Shown: piece by piece, positions 10,443 to 18,805 of the stretch | Numbering within the stretch: position 1 is the first letter of the stretch | Layout: the number at the start of each line of letters is the position of its first letter | Origin: Hetaerina americana | Taxonomy: Eukaryota; Arthropoda; Insecta; Odonata; Calopterygidae | Direction of reading: 5' to 3' | DNA length: 64,000 nt | Assembly: GCA_022747635.1 (NCBI GenBank) | Contig: JAKTNV010000001.1 | Span: forward strand, 24,638,990-24,702,989 | Made by a program: the position numbers and the translations under genes | The notes under the pieces: generated by a model | The model's input: the letters and a program-made list of their open reading frames with translations, nothing else | Database searches by the model: none | Told to the model about the DNA's origin: nothing

Positions 10443-12151
10443 TCTTTTGGTTTAAGCAGCGTAAGCAAATATTATACGCCTTAAAAAATTCTCAAAAAAA
10501 TACGCAATGAAAAGTAATAAAGGAGGGAACATGATTCAATCCTCCTTGAAACGAAATCGTCGAATGTTGATCTACATTTACATTATATCCCGCATGCGTT
10601 GTGCAAAGGTGTGTGGCGGGGGGTGCATCAACCATTAATGCAGGAATATTTGATCATTCATGCATTTTAATTCACCTGTATATGTTAGCTCACGAACGGA
10701 AAGAGCAGATCGATAAGATAAGAAACAAAATATAATGTTTCAGAAAAGGCATTTTCTGCGCGCAAATATTTAAATTATCGAGAGATCTGAAATATAACTT
10801 ATAAAAACTCCTCAAAAATTTAGCTTATTTGTTTCATTTATGGGATTGGAGCTGTTTCTTCATTAATGAAGTCTTTTTTTACTCGTTATTACTGCTCTCA
10901 GTGATAACCATCGAAATAATATCAACATACATACAAGTCCAAATAAACAAGGTGTCGCGTTGCAGAGACGGCATTTTATCCTTTTTTCATTTAGCTTATA
11001 AACAGAAAAACTCGTGCATATATGTGCCTATACATACCTAATGCAATAACTGGTTAAATCATCAAGTGTTTGTCCTAAGGTATATGTATTCGGGTGCTTG
11101 GGTTTGATTTTGATATGAGTTAGTATTGTGCTTGGAAAGTTGCGAAGGAAGAACGAGTTCATTGAATCTATCGATGACGGTGTCTCTCTCTCTCTCTTAT
11201 TTTATCATCCAGTAGCCAAATAAGCCAATGTAATTTGATGCCATCAGAATTCCCTCGGTTAGAGGCATCGTGTACCTTTCTAAATGTCTTACCACCTCTC
11301 TTCATGGACCAAGGGGCGCCAAACCTAATTTATTCAACATACTCGTGACGCTTACTCTCTTCTAGTATCGACGAATTTTATCTTAACTCTATCCCACTCT
11401 TCAATTAGCTTTTGCTCCCATGGAACCAGAATACTTGCCAATTAATCCTAGAAGGGACTTAGCTAAAGTGAACCAACACCTCTCCTCCCTTAACTTTTAA
11501 TCATTACAATTTCCTAAAACCTAACCTCATCCAGTCTCACCCTCATATTCTTCTGATGTACGATATATTCGTCGTATATATTCAGACGTACAGATTCAAA
11601 GCGTAAATATCCAATAACGTTGACTTATCACGGTCTAACCCTTACGATTAGGGTTCAAAGCATGGTTCACCTTTATAGTTTAATGAACAAGAGTGTTGAC
11701 TGTTAAGAGCGTAATGAATTCGACCGTCAGAGAGCGTTAAACAGGGCTCCTGTTGTCAGTGGCAGGGTCGGAGAACCCTAAGGGGCGTCGCTCCGGAGGT
11801 CAGCGGCGACAAAGTTGTAATACGAAGTTTGGCGAGGGGGCGTTGACTCATTCCCCCATCAAAGTTCATGGAGGGGTACCCCCGGGGAAGGTTATGATGT
11901 TCGGCACTGAAGCATGAACAGAGAGAAAACTTCAGTAAACTGGACTCGGTAGGAGATGATTAGTTGGCCTTCGAGTTGTTTAAGATCTTGACGAAGAGTG
12001 ATAGCTACCGACATAAACTAAACCAAACTGTTCAGCGCTTCGGAGGGTATTGCGCAGTATGTTAAGTGTATCATCCTGTGAAAGAATCGGGACATTGTGC
12101 GTATGTGTAAGTCAAGTACCACGAGTGTCTTCAATTTCCGGACCGTAAGGC
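10443..12151. other. No gene seen; short LINE-Y tail and possible PLE upstream part
   Basis: 10565-10645 holds a LINE-Y 3' end box (GTGTGTGGCGGGGGGTGCATC). The rest is anonymous to about 11700. From there to 12151 the sequence is GC-richer and runs into the PLE frame. TSVFNF before a stop at 12149 may be the degraded reverse transcriptase core, but I cannot follow it reliably. Confidence 0.35.
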
Positions 12152-12909
12152 GGTAAACTCCTTTCGAATTTAAAAGTATCACACAAAACGCTCCATTCCT
12201 TATTCTCATTCCTTACTCCCTATCCATAAGAGGACACAGAATTTGCAATGACCCTGATTCCCTTGATAATTTCCTTTCAAGTCTACACTGTTCCCTCCTC
12301 AAACGAGGTTATCCCGAATCCCTCCTGAACAAAAGAATCCGAAAACATGCGTACACTCCCAAACCTTCCTCCACAGCGGAACCCCACCCTCTCTCAATTT
12401 GCACAACATACTTCCCGGGCTTAGAATCTCTACGATCAATCCTGAAAGACCTCTACCCTATCCTAAAAAATCATAATGCCACCGCAAACCTTTTTCCCAA
12501 ATGCCCCTCAGTTACTTTCAAACGCCCCGCCAACCTATCCGATCTCCTCAAATCAACCAATCCACTCCTTAAATCCCCAACCCGTTCTAAAACCACTCCC
12601 ACGCCATGCAATAAACCCAGATGTAAAACATGCCCTATTTTCAAAACCAAAATCCCATCCCTCTCCCACCCGCTTTTTAACTCTCTCCCACCAATTCCCT
12701 CCTCTACTTGCACATCTAGCAATGTAGTGTACCTTCTGAAGTGCCAACTTTGCCCTGCCTATTATATTGAGCAGTGCACCACACCCCTCAATATCAGAAT
12801 CAACAACCACCGAGCCTCATGCAAAAACTCTTCCTTAATTGATATGCTCCCTATCCTCAAACACGCCTCCGAACACAACACTCCCTTTGATAAATGCTAT
12901 ATATCATAG
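12152..12909 (+). pseudogene. Penelope-like element C-terminus, GIY-YIG
   Basis: A single open frame of 252 codons ends at TAG 12909. In order it shows the region after the PLE reverse transcriptase palm (CSLLKRGYPESLLNKRIRK, TTYFPGLESLRSILKDLYPI, FKRPANLSDLL), then a Cys cluster CNKPRCKTCP at 12607-12633. It ends with the GIY-YIG-type endonuclease start NVVYLLKCQLCPAYYIEQC and LNIRINNHRAS. This order of thumb-like region, CX4CX2C and GIY-YIG is diagnostic of Penelope-like elements. The YIG motif reads YIE, so a key glycine is changed. The reverse transcriptase catalytic part is missing or decayed upstream, with a stop at 12149. The domain would nick target DNA for integration. This is a 5'-truncated dead copy whose surviving frame is surprisingly clean. 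Confidence 0.87.
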
Positions 12910-13284
12910 CACCCCTCCCTCCCTCTGATCCTCCACTGAAACTGAAAACATTAGAGCAATACTTCATCTGGCTCTTGGAGTCCTGGAATTGGCCAGGAAT
13001 CAATATTAGGCATTAATTACCCTGATCCAATTATATTTTCATCCCCCTTCCACCCCCATCACCTTCTACATTTTCCCCACCCTTCTAACGCTGCCCCTCC
13101 AAACCCGTCCCTTCGGAATTCTCTCCCCACCTTCCCCTTCCATCCATCGCTCCAGCCCTCGTATTCCCTTCAGTTCTGTCCCTCTCTTCCTTGATAAAGG
13201 TGGTCACGGCCACCGAAAATTCTAGTGAGTCTCTTTTTTTTGTGTGTTTCTGTGTTTTTGTCGGTGTCCACTAGTACTAAGTGT

Positions 13285-13286
<2 letters not shown>
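12910..13286 (+). mobile_element. PLE 3' untranslated region with hammerhead-like end
   Basis: C-rich sequence follows the PLE stop. Then CTTGATAAAGGTGG, a loop and CCACCGAAAATTC at about 13190-13220 form a 5-bp stem framed by a degenerate hammerhead core. A GTGAGTCTC, T-run and GTGTCCACTAGTACTAAGTG block ends exactly at a TA array. The terminal about 105 bp is the unit that forms the palindrome at 49205-49478. Because it lies directly downstream of a PLE frame, it anchors the identity of the other ends. Confidence 0.7.

Positions 13287-13320
<34 letters not shown>
13287..13320. repeat. (TA)n microsatellite
   Basis: TA array between the PLE end and SINE-A. Confidence 0.95.
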
Positions 13321-13323
<3 letters not shown>

Positions 13324-13340
13324 GCTTATATATGCATGTT

Positions 13341-13610
13341 GGTCGCGGTAGTCCAGGGGGTAAAGCGTTGGACTGCTGGCCCAGAGGAGCCCGGGTTCAA
13401 TTCCCGGGCAAGGCACTCTGGACACCTGCAACTCCACCCAAGCTATGTGATTTTTCGGGTACCAGGTCTTCCTGGGAAACCATAATCGGCACAGGAAAAG
13501 GAACTGACCCCCTTACCCTGATGTATAAAGTTCACACGCCGTCAGGCTTAGTCCTGGGTGAACTCTACAATGATCTACCAAACCTGATTGATTACTGTGT
13601 TTATGGTTTA
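13341..13610 (+). mobile_element. SINE-A, full length
   Basis: A complete copy of about 270 bp. The head is GGTCGCGGTAGTCCAGG, box B is GGTTCAATTCCC, and the body contains AGCTATGTGATTTTTCGG and TTCCTGGGAAACCATAATCG. The tail is GATTACTGTGTTTATGGTTT passing straight into a TA array. This is a good reference copy for the family. Confidence 0.87.
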
Positions 13611-13616
13611 TATATG

Positions 13617-13705
<89 letters not shown>
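13611..13705. repeat. (TA)n microsatellite
   Basis: About 95 bp of TA with rare ACATA interruptions, lying between the SINE-A tail and the inverted duplication. Confidence 0.95.
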
Positions 13706-13706
<1 letters not shown>

Positions 13707-13817
13707 CTCATATATACAGAAACAGATATAAGGAAAAGGGATAGGAACACATATAAAGGACGAACACAATAGAGGTGGGGAAGGCGGAATCGAACGGATC
13801 ACAAGAGTAAAAATATT

Positions 13818-13892
13818 TCCTCAACCAGGACTCGAACACCGGATCTTTCCACTTGCCGGGCGGATGCTCTTAACCACTTGAGCTATCGAGGA
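13818..13892 (-). pseudogene. tRNA-like segment, left arm
   Basis: Exact inverse of the tRNA-like segment at 14449-14523. The acceptor pairing TCCTCGA with TTGAGGA is kept, as are the A box TAGCTCAAGTGG and the GTTCGAGTCC box B. See the right-arm copy for the reading. Confidence 0.6.
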
Positions 13893-14448
13893 TAGTCAAT
13901 TTACCCTGAGATCCGTGGGTCTAATATGTCGCCAAGCGCCCCGATTCTTTCAGCCAAGAGATGGCGTCAGGGGGCTGTTTCACCCACCAAAGGAGAAATA
14001 GACAATACACAAGGAAAGGAAAGGACAGTGGGTTAGAATTCATAGAACATCATCTTTACATCGCACATCATTTTTACTCTTGTGATCCGTTCGATTCCGC
14101 CTTCCCCACCTCTATTGTGTTCGTCCTTTATATGTGTTCCTATCCCTTTTCCTTATATCTGTTTCTGTATATATGAGTATTTATTCGCCGTTTGGCGGGA
14201 TTTCGTGTTTGAATGTGTATTTGGCCAATGTGGCTCATCTCTTTCTTCTGGCTATGCGTGCCACGAAACGCACTGTTCCTTTCCTGTATGATGTTCTATG
14301 AATTCTAACCCACTGTCCTTTCCTTTCTTTGTGTATTGTCTATTTCTCCTTTGGTGGGTGAAACAGCCCCCTGACGCCATCTCTTGGCTGAAAGAATCGG
14401 GGCGCTTGGCGACATACTAGACCCACGGATCTCAGGGTAAATTGACTA

Positions 14449-14523
14449 TCCTCGATAGCTCAAGTGGTTAAGAGCATCCGCCCGGCAAGTGGAAAGATCC
14501 GGTGTTCGAGTCCCGGTTGAGGA
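14449..14523 (+). pseudogene. tRNA-like segment, right arm
   Basis: A 75-nt stretch folds as a cloverleaf. TCCTCGA pairs with TTGAGGA over 7 bp. The D-arm is GCTCAAGTGGTTAAGAGC. The anticodon stem TCCGC/GTGGA encloses CCGGCAA, which would put GGC at the anticodon, with C instead of the universal T at position 33. The T-stem has an extra base. The missing U33 and distorted T-arm argue against a working tRNA. It sits inside a repeat arm and is duplicated in inverse, so it is best seen as a tRNA-derived part of a mobile element. Confidence 0.6.
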
Positions 14524-14689
14524 AATATTTTTACTCTTGTGATCCGTTCGATTCCGCCTTCCCCACCTCTGTTGTGTTCGTCCTTTATATGTGTTCCTAT
14601 CCCCTTTCCTTATATCTGTTTCTGTATATATGAGTATTTATTCGCCGTTTGGCGGGATTTCGTGTTTGAATGTATATATATATATTTTT

Positions 14690-14789
14690 TTTAAGGTAAT
14701 CTACCGGTTAAGGTAGGTTTTTGGATGGACACAACTACCAAACAAACATTTTATTACTCCCAACAAAACACAAAATCCATCATCCTACT
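14690..14789 (-). mobile_element. LINE-X 3' untranslated end
   Basis: Short stretch between the stop of the LINE-X reverse transcriptase frame and the TA/T-rich junction at about 14670-14690. No clear poly-A is seen on the minus strand beyond the AAAAAAAATATATATA junction. Confidence 0.5.
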
Positions 14790-16028
14790 CTATATCAGGT
14801 CCCTCTTCATCTCTGAGTACTTTCTTCCTCCCTTCATTCCGTCCAACATCCCTATCCTGTTCCTTCCCTTTCCTCTTTTGCCCAACATTCTACCCTCTAT
14901 CACAGTCTTCAACATCCCGCTGCCGGTCAATACCCACTTCATCCACTTTTCCTGCCTCCATAGGATTTCTCCCAACAAACCCCTCTCTTCGCCCACCATA
15001 CCAAGTACTTCCTCATTTGTTTTCTTCTCTGTCCATTTCACCTTCTCCATTCTTCTCCACACCCACATTTCAAAAGCCTCCAATCTACGTCTATCCTCCT
15101 GCTTCAATGACCACGTTTCCGCACCGTACATAGCTACGCTCCATATCAAAGTTTTTACGAGTCTTTTCTTAACATCCTTACTCAGAGTCCCCGTCATCAT
15201 TTCCCTCCTCCTTGTGAAAGCCTCTTTGCCTAGCGCAATTCTTCTCCTTACGTCCCTACTACTTTGACCGTGTTGGTCCAAAACACTACCGAGATACGTA
15301 AACTGCTCTACCTGCTCTAGTTTTTGCCCTCCTATTTTAATGTTAAGCTTGGCCTTTTTCTTTCTGGAAAATCGCATAACCTTTGTTTTCTTAATATTGA
15401 TTCTCATCCCATACCTGTCGCACTGAATTTCCAATTCACTCAGCAATGCTTGCAGCCCCTTGGCTGACTGACAAACTAAAGCTTGGTCATCAGCAAACCT
15501 AACTGATTTTACGAATCCCCCGCCCACTTTCATTCCTACCTCGAGTTCTTCCCATGCCTCTTTGATCATTTCCTCTGCATACAGGTTGAACAGCAACGGT
15601 GATAATGGGCAACCCTGCCTTACACCCCTTCCTAACACTGCCCATTCTGACTCCCCGTTTCCCACCCACACCTGAGCAGTCTGAGACATGTACAGGTTGC
15701 GGATTAGCCTCCTTTCCCTCCAATCTATTCCTATTTTCTGCAATATACTCATTAGTTTTTCCCAATTCACCCTATCAAACGCTTTTTCGAAATCTACGAA
15801 ACAGGCAAATACCTCCTGGTTGTGTTCTATATTCCTCTCGATTAATAATCTCATTACTGCAATGGCATCACGCGTACCTCTCCCCTTCCTAAACCCAAAC
15901 TGATCATCCCCTAAGTAATCATTTGCCCTACTGTCTATCCTTTTGTTTATGATCCTGAGAACAACTTTAGCTGCGTGGGATATCAAACTAATCGTCCTAT
16001 AGTCCTCACATGACGTGGCCTTTACCTC
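14790..16028 (-). pseudogene. LINE-X reverse transcriptase, 5' truncated, open frame
   Basis: A minus-strand frame is open from the TA array at about 16028 to a stop at 14790, about 412 codons. It starts inside the reverse transcriptase with EDYRTISLISHAAKVVLRI. Motif A is CFVDFEKAFDRV and motif B is GVRQGCPLSPLLFNLY. Motif C is VRFADDQALVC, so all three catalytic Asp residues are present. The C-terminal region has TYLGSVLDQHG, MYGAETWSLKQEDRRRLEAF and WVWRRMEKVKWTEKKTNEEV, as in insect endonuclease-reverse transcriptase LINEs. The endonuclease domain is absent, so it is a 5'-truncated insertion, but the remaining frame has no stops and looks young. Shorter 3' pieces of the same family, all on the minus strand, lie at 28.9, 43.8, 44.5 and 56.4 kb. 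Confidence 0.92.
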
Positions 16029-16050
16029 GTCATATATATATTTATATATA

Positions 16051-16803
16051 CGAGGGTCATCCGGAAAGTAGTACCCGTTCGTGCCGCATGAAGTGCTGAC
16101 GACGCGAGTAGCCGCTGGACGAGGTCAGATAGCTTCAGTGGCTTGTCTGCCTTCTCTGAGCCAAGTTGCGTGACGCTAGCATTGCCTGTGTTGTTTCTGT
16201 GATTGTTTACAATGTTTAAAAAAATTGAGAACGCCGCCAGTTGTGAAGTGAGGGCAGTGATTAAATTCCTCAATGCAAGAAACGTTCGCCCATGTGATAT
16301 TCATCGCCAATTAAAGGAGGTGTATGGAGACAATGTAATGGACGAGTCGTCTGTTCGGCGGTGGTGTCGCAACTTCAACATGGGGAGGGGGAACACACAC
16401 GACGATGAGCGTTCGGAGAGACCGTCTGTCATTACAGACCAACTGGTGAGCTCAGTTGACGAATTCGTGAGGAACGATCGGCGCGTCACAATTGATGACA
16501 TCTGTGAGCATTTTCCCAATGTTTCTCGAACAATTGTTCATGAAATTGTTAAACACCATCTGCATTATGCAAAAATTTGTGCAAGATGGGTCCCTCGCGT
16601 ATCTCAATGAGCTGGCGGCGAAGGACTATGCAGCAGGAATACAGAAACTTGTCACACGTTATGACAAATGCCTTAATTTGCTTGGAGATTATGTTGAGAA
16701 GTAGTTTAAAGTATCCTCTTTCAAATAAAATTTTTTATGATTGTTAATATTTAATTTTGTGTCTTTATTTCACGAACGGGTACTACTTTCCGGATGACCC
16801 TCG
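16051..16803 (+). mobile_element. Short mariner with perfect 33-bp TIRs
   Basis: CGAGGGTCATCCGGAAAGTA...CGTTCGTG at 16051-16083 is perfectly inverted at 16771-16803, with TA on each side. The 753-bp element carries an intact DNA-binding frame and a fused C-terminal stub. The perfect TIRs suggest relatively recent mobilisation by a transposase encoded elsewhere. It sits at the TA junction of the LINE-X fragment. Confidence 0.93.
16212..16610 (+). CDS. Mariner transposase DNA-binding domain, catalytic core deleted
   Basis: An ATG at 16212 opens 132 codons without a stop. They match the mariner paired helix-turn-helix region: ASCEVRAVIKFLNARNVRPC, then SSVRRWCRNFNMGRGNTHDD, ERPSVITDQLVSSVDEF, RRVTIDDICEHFPNVSRTI and YAKICARWVPR. 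The frame ends three codons after the WVPR linker. In another frame (about 16598-16704) the sequence continues as YLNELAAKDYAAGIQKLVTR, YDKCLNLLGDYVEK and a stop, the normal mariner C-terminus. About 170 residues with the D,D34D triad are therefore deleted exactly after the DNA-binding part. The product, if made, could bind TIRs but not cut. Expression is unknown. Confidence 0.75.
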   Translation: MFKKIENAASCEVRAVIKFLNARNVRPCDIHRQLKEVYGDNVMDESSVRRWCRNFNMGRGNTHDDERSERPSVITDQLVSSVDEFVRNDRRVTIDDICEHFPNVSRTIVHEIVKHHLHYAKICARWVPRVSQ

Positions 16804-16834
16804 TATGTATGTATATATATATATATATATATAT
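16804..16834. repeat. Short (TA)n/TATG array
   Basis: TATGTATGTATATATA... between two mariners. Confidence 0.9.
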
Positions 16835-17150
16835 GCAGTTATCATTACAATCACTTAATAATCTTCAAAATACTTTCCTCCTGCATCGATGCACTTTGTT
16901 CGGCACGTCTGCCACTTGTCAAAAGCCCGCTAGTTTCCGGAATACTGTTGAGAGCCTTTGTCGACACCGCTTGAACCACCTCGATGGAGTCGAAACGATA
17001 TCCTTTGTGCTCCCTTTTCATTCGCGGAAACAAGAAAAGGTCAGGTGGATCAAAGTCATGGCTGTAGGGGGGGGGGGCTGAGGCAACGATGCCACGCCGA
17101 ATTTCGTCAGCAACTAAATTTCCACCCGCGACAGTTTTTTTCACGCACTT
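16835..17150 (-). pseudogene. Mariner C-terminal fragment, same lineage as 6.2 kb
   Basis: The minus strand reads ACTGTCGCGGGTGGAAATTT directly followed by ADEIRRGIV, then PPPYSHDFDPPDLFLFPRMK and GYRFDSIEVVQAVSTKALNS. The order and the deletion junction match the 6236-7167 element, where the same bases join the N-terminal half to the C-terminal half. The left end retains the CATTACAATCACTTAATAATCTTC region. The N-terminal half is missing, cut where the next mariner begins at about 17150. Confidence 0.8.
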
Positions 17151-17159
17151 TTTCCTCTG

Positions 17160-18416
17160 TTTTTTAAAATTATTTATTTATTCACGAATATCTATTTTGT
17201 CCCCCTCAAAGTAATCCCCATTAGATATTATACACTTGTGCCAACGTTTTTTCCAATCCTCGAAGCACTTCAAAAAATCATGTTTTGTGATCTTGTTCAG
17301 TTCCTCCATCGATGCAGTCTTTGTCTCGTCAATCGTAGCGTAGCGTCTTCCTTTCATGGGCCTCTTCAGTTCCGGGAACAAGAAAAAGTCACTAGGGGCC
17401 AGATCTGAGGAATGCGGTGGCTGCGGCATCATTGGTGTGTTGTTTTTGGCCAAACATTCGCGCACTAGTAACGATGTGTGAGTAGGGGCGTTGTCATGGT
17501 GCAAAAGCCAGTTTTTGTTCTTCCACAAATCTGGGCGTTTGTGGTGGATTTCTGCGCGCAAATTGCGCATAACGTGCAGATAATATTCCTTATTTACCGC
17601 ACTGTGGCAAGAAATCATAATGCACCACGCCCCTGCAATCGAAGAAGAAAACTGTAAGAAAAACTTTCACATTCGACCGAACCTGGCGCGCTTTTTTCGG
17701 TCTTGGCGCGCGTTGCAGCTTCCATTGGGATGATTGAGCTTTAGTTTCCAAGTCATAACCATAAAACCATGATTCTTCACCTGTTGTGACCCTCTGGAGC
17801 AAAGTTTGACCGTCGCGGATAGAGTTCAACACCTCATTACCAATGTTAGTTAATGCGTTGCTGTTTTTGGTCGAAATTGAGTAATTTTGGTACGAATTTC
17901 GTGGCGAACCGTGTCATACCCAAGTCGTTGGTAAAGATCGCATGACACGAGCCAATTGATTAGGTCCTCAATAACCTCTCTAACGGCGATTAGACGATTG
18001 GCCAATACTATTTTCTTAACTTCATCAATGTTTTCGTTCGTTGTTGACGTTGCTCGGGCATCCGGCACGCTCTTTGTCGTTCACATCTTGTCCACCCTAT
18101 GAGAACAATTTGCACCATCGATAAACGTTGCTTCGGTCCAAGGTAGCTTCTCCGTATGCCACAGTCAACATTCGGAATGCATCCGTGCACTTAATTTCGT
18201 TTTTCGTTCTATTTTTTGGAACAGGCAAAAATCGAATACAATCCAAAACACGTCCAAGAAAAACAGCTGTCAACAATTAAGTGAACATTCAAAATAGCTA
18301 AACATTTCGGCATACGTGATAGACATAAGTACCAACATAACGCCACAGAAAAATGAAATATACGTTACCCGCAAAAATTCAAAATTCGCGTTACTTTTTG
18401 AACAGGCCTCAACATT
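17160..18416 (-). pseudogene. Mariner transposase pseudogene, nearly complete, triad retained
   Basis: The minus strand begins with a 5' TIR, GAGGCCTGTTCAAAAAGTAA, at about 18416. It continues with a broken N-terminus (18190-17850), then HDGQTLLQRVT-like sequence and FYGYDLETKAQSSQWKLQ (first Asp about 17753). After a frameshift near 17600 comes NWLLHHDNAPTHTSLLV (second Asp about 17494) and SSDLAPSDFFLFPELK (third Asp about 17389). The last two Asp residues are separated by 34 residues, the mariner D,D34D signature. It ends with WHKCIISNGDYFEGDKIDI. All three acidic residues survive but frameshifts prevent translation. The 3' TIR is lost at the junction with the neighbouring fragment near 17150. 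Confidence 0.9.
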
Positions 18417-18421
18417 TATAT

Positions 18422-18426
<5 letters not shown>

Positions 18427-18469
<43 letters not shown>

Positions 18470-18501
18470 CATACATACACACATATATATATATATATCA
18501 T

Positions 18502-18582
<81 letters not shown>

Positions 18583-18608
18583 ACGTGGTATATATATATA
18601 TATATACC
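18427..18608. repeat. (TA)n, (CA)n and CATACA array
   Basis: TA blocks flank a 30-bp pure CA block, then a long TA run interrupted twice by CCACG. It abuts the terminus of the PLE-like end that follows. Confidence 0.95.
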
Positions 18609-18746
18609 ACGATTGTACATAAAGCTCACACGAGCGGCGCAATAATGGGCTGACACAATATAACACAAATAGAATAGAATAACAACATTTAAAAGGACAC
18701 TCGCACGGTAAATTGTTCGAGCTTTCGGCCCTCTCAGAGGCCTTCT

Positions 18747-18747
<1 letters not shown>
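18609..18747 (-). mobile_element. PLE-like 3' end with hammerhead-like motif
   Basis: On the minus strand, AAGGCCTCTGAGAGGGCCGAAAGCTC at 18748-18719 (given here in two parts: AAGGCCTCTGAGAGG, GCCGAAAGCTC) makes a GGCC-based stem followed by GAAA and the self-complementary AGCT plus C. It then shares GAGTGTCCTTTT, TTCTATT and GTGTTATATTGTG blocks with 2160-2259 and stops at TA. The CTGATGA box has been replaced by the flanking TA array. Confidence 0.5.
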
Positions 18748-18801
<54 letters not shown>

Positions 18802-18805
18802 GTAT
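18748..18805. repeat. (TA)n microsatellite
   Basis: TA array with TATG interruptions on the upstream side of the minus-strand PLE end. Confidence 0.95.

Larger units (their letters stand above)
13706..14680. repeat. Inverted duplication, 348-bp arms, PLE-associated family
   Basis: 13706-14053 is the inverse of 14288-14635 with the same arm length (348 bp), so there are few or no indels between arms. The 234-bp spacer contains a third, direct copy of the arm's terminal about 120 bp (14072-14190) plus the TTCGCCGTTTGGCGGGATTTC module. That module recurs at 14638-14660. The arms carry a tRNA-like segment. The same terminal block occurs at 40-200 and at 38040-38130, where it continues into a PLE-like 3' end, so I regard this as rearranged PLE terminal sequence. 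Confidence 0.8.
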
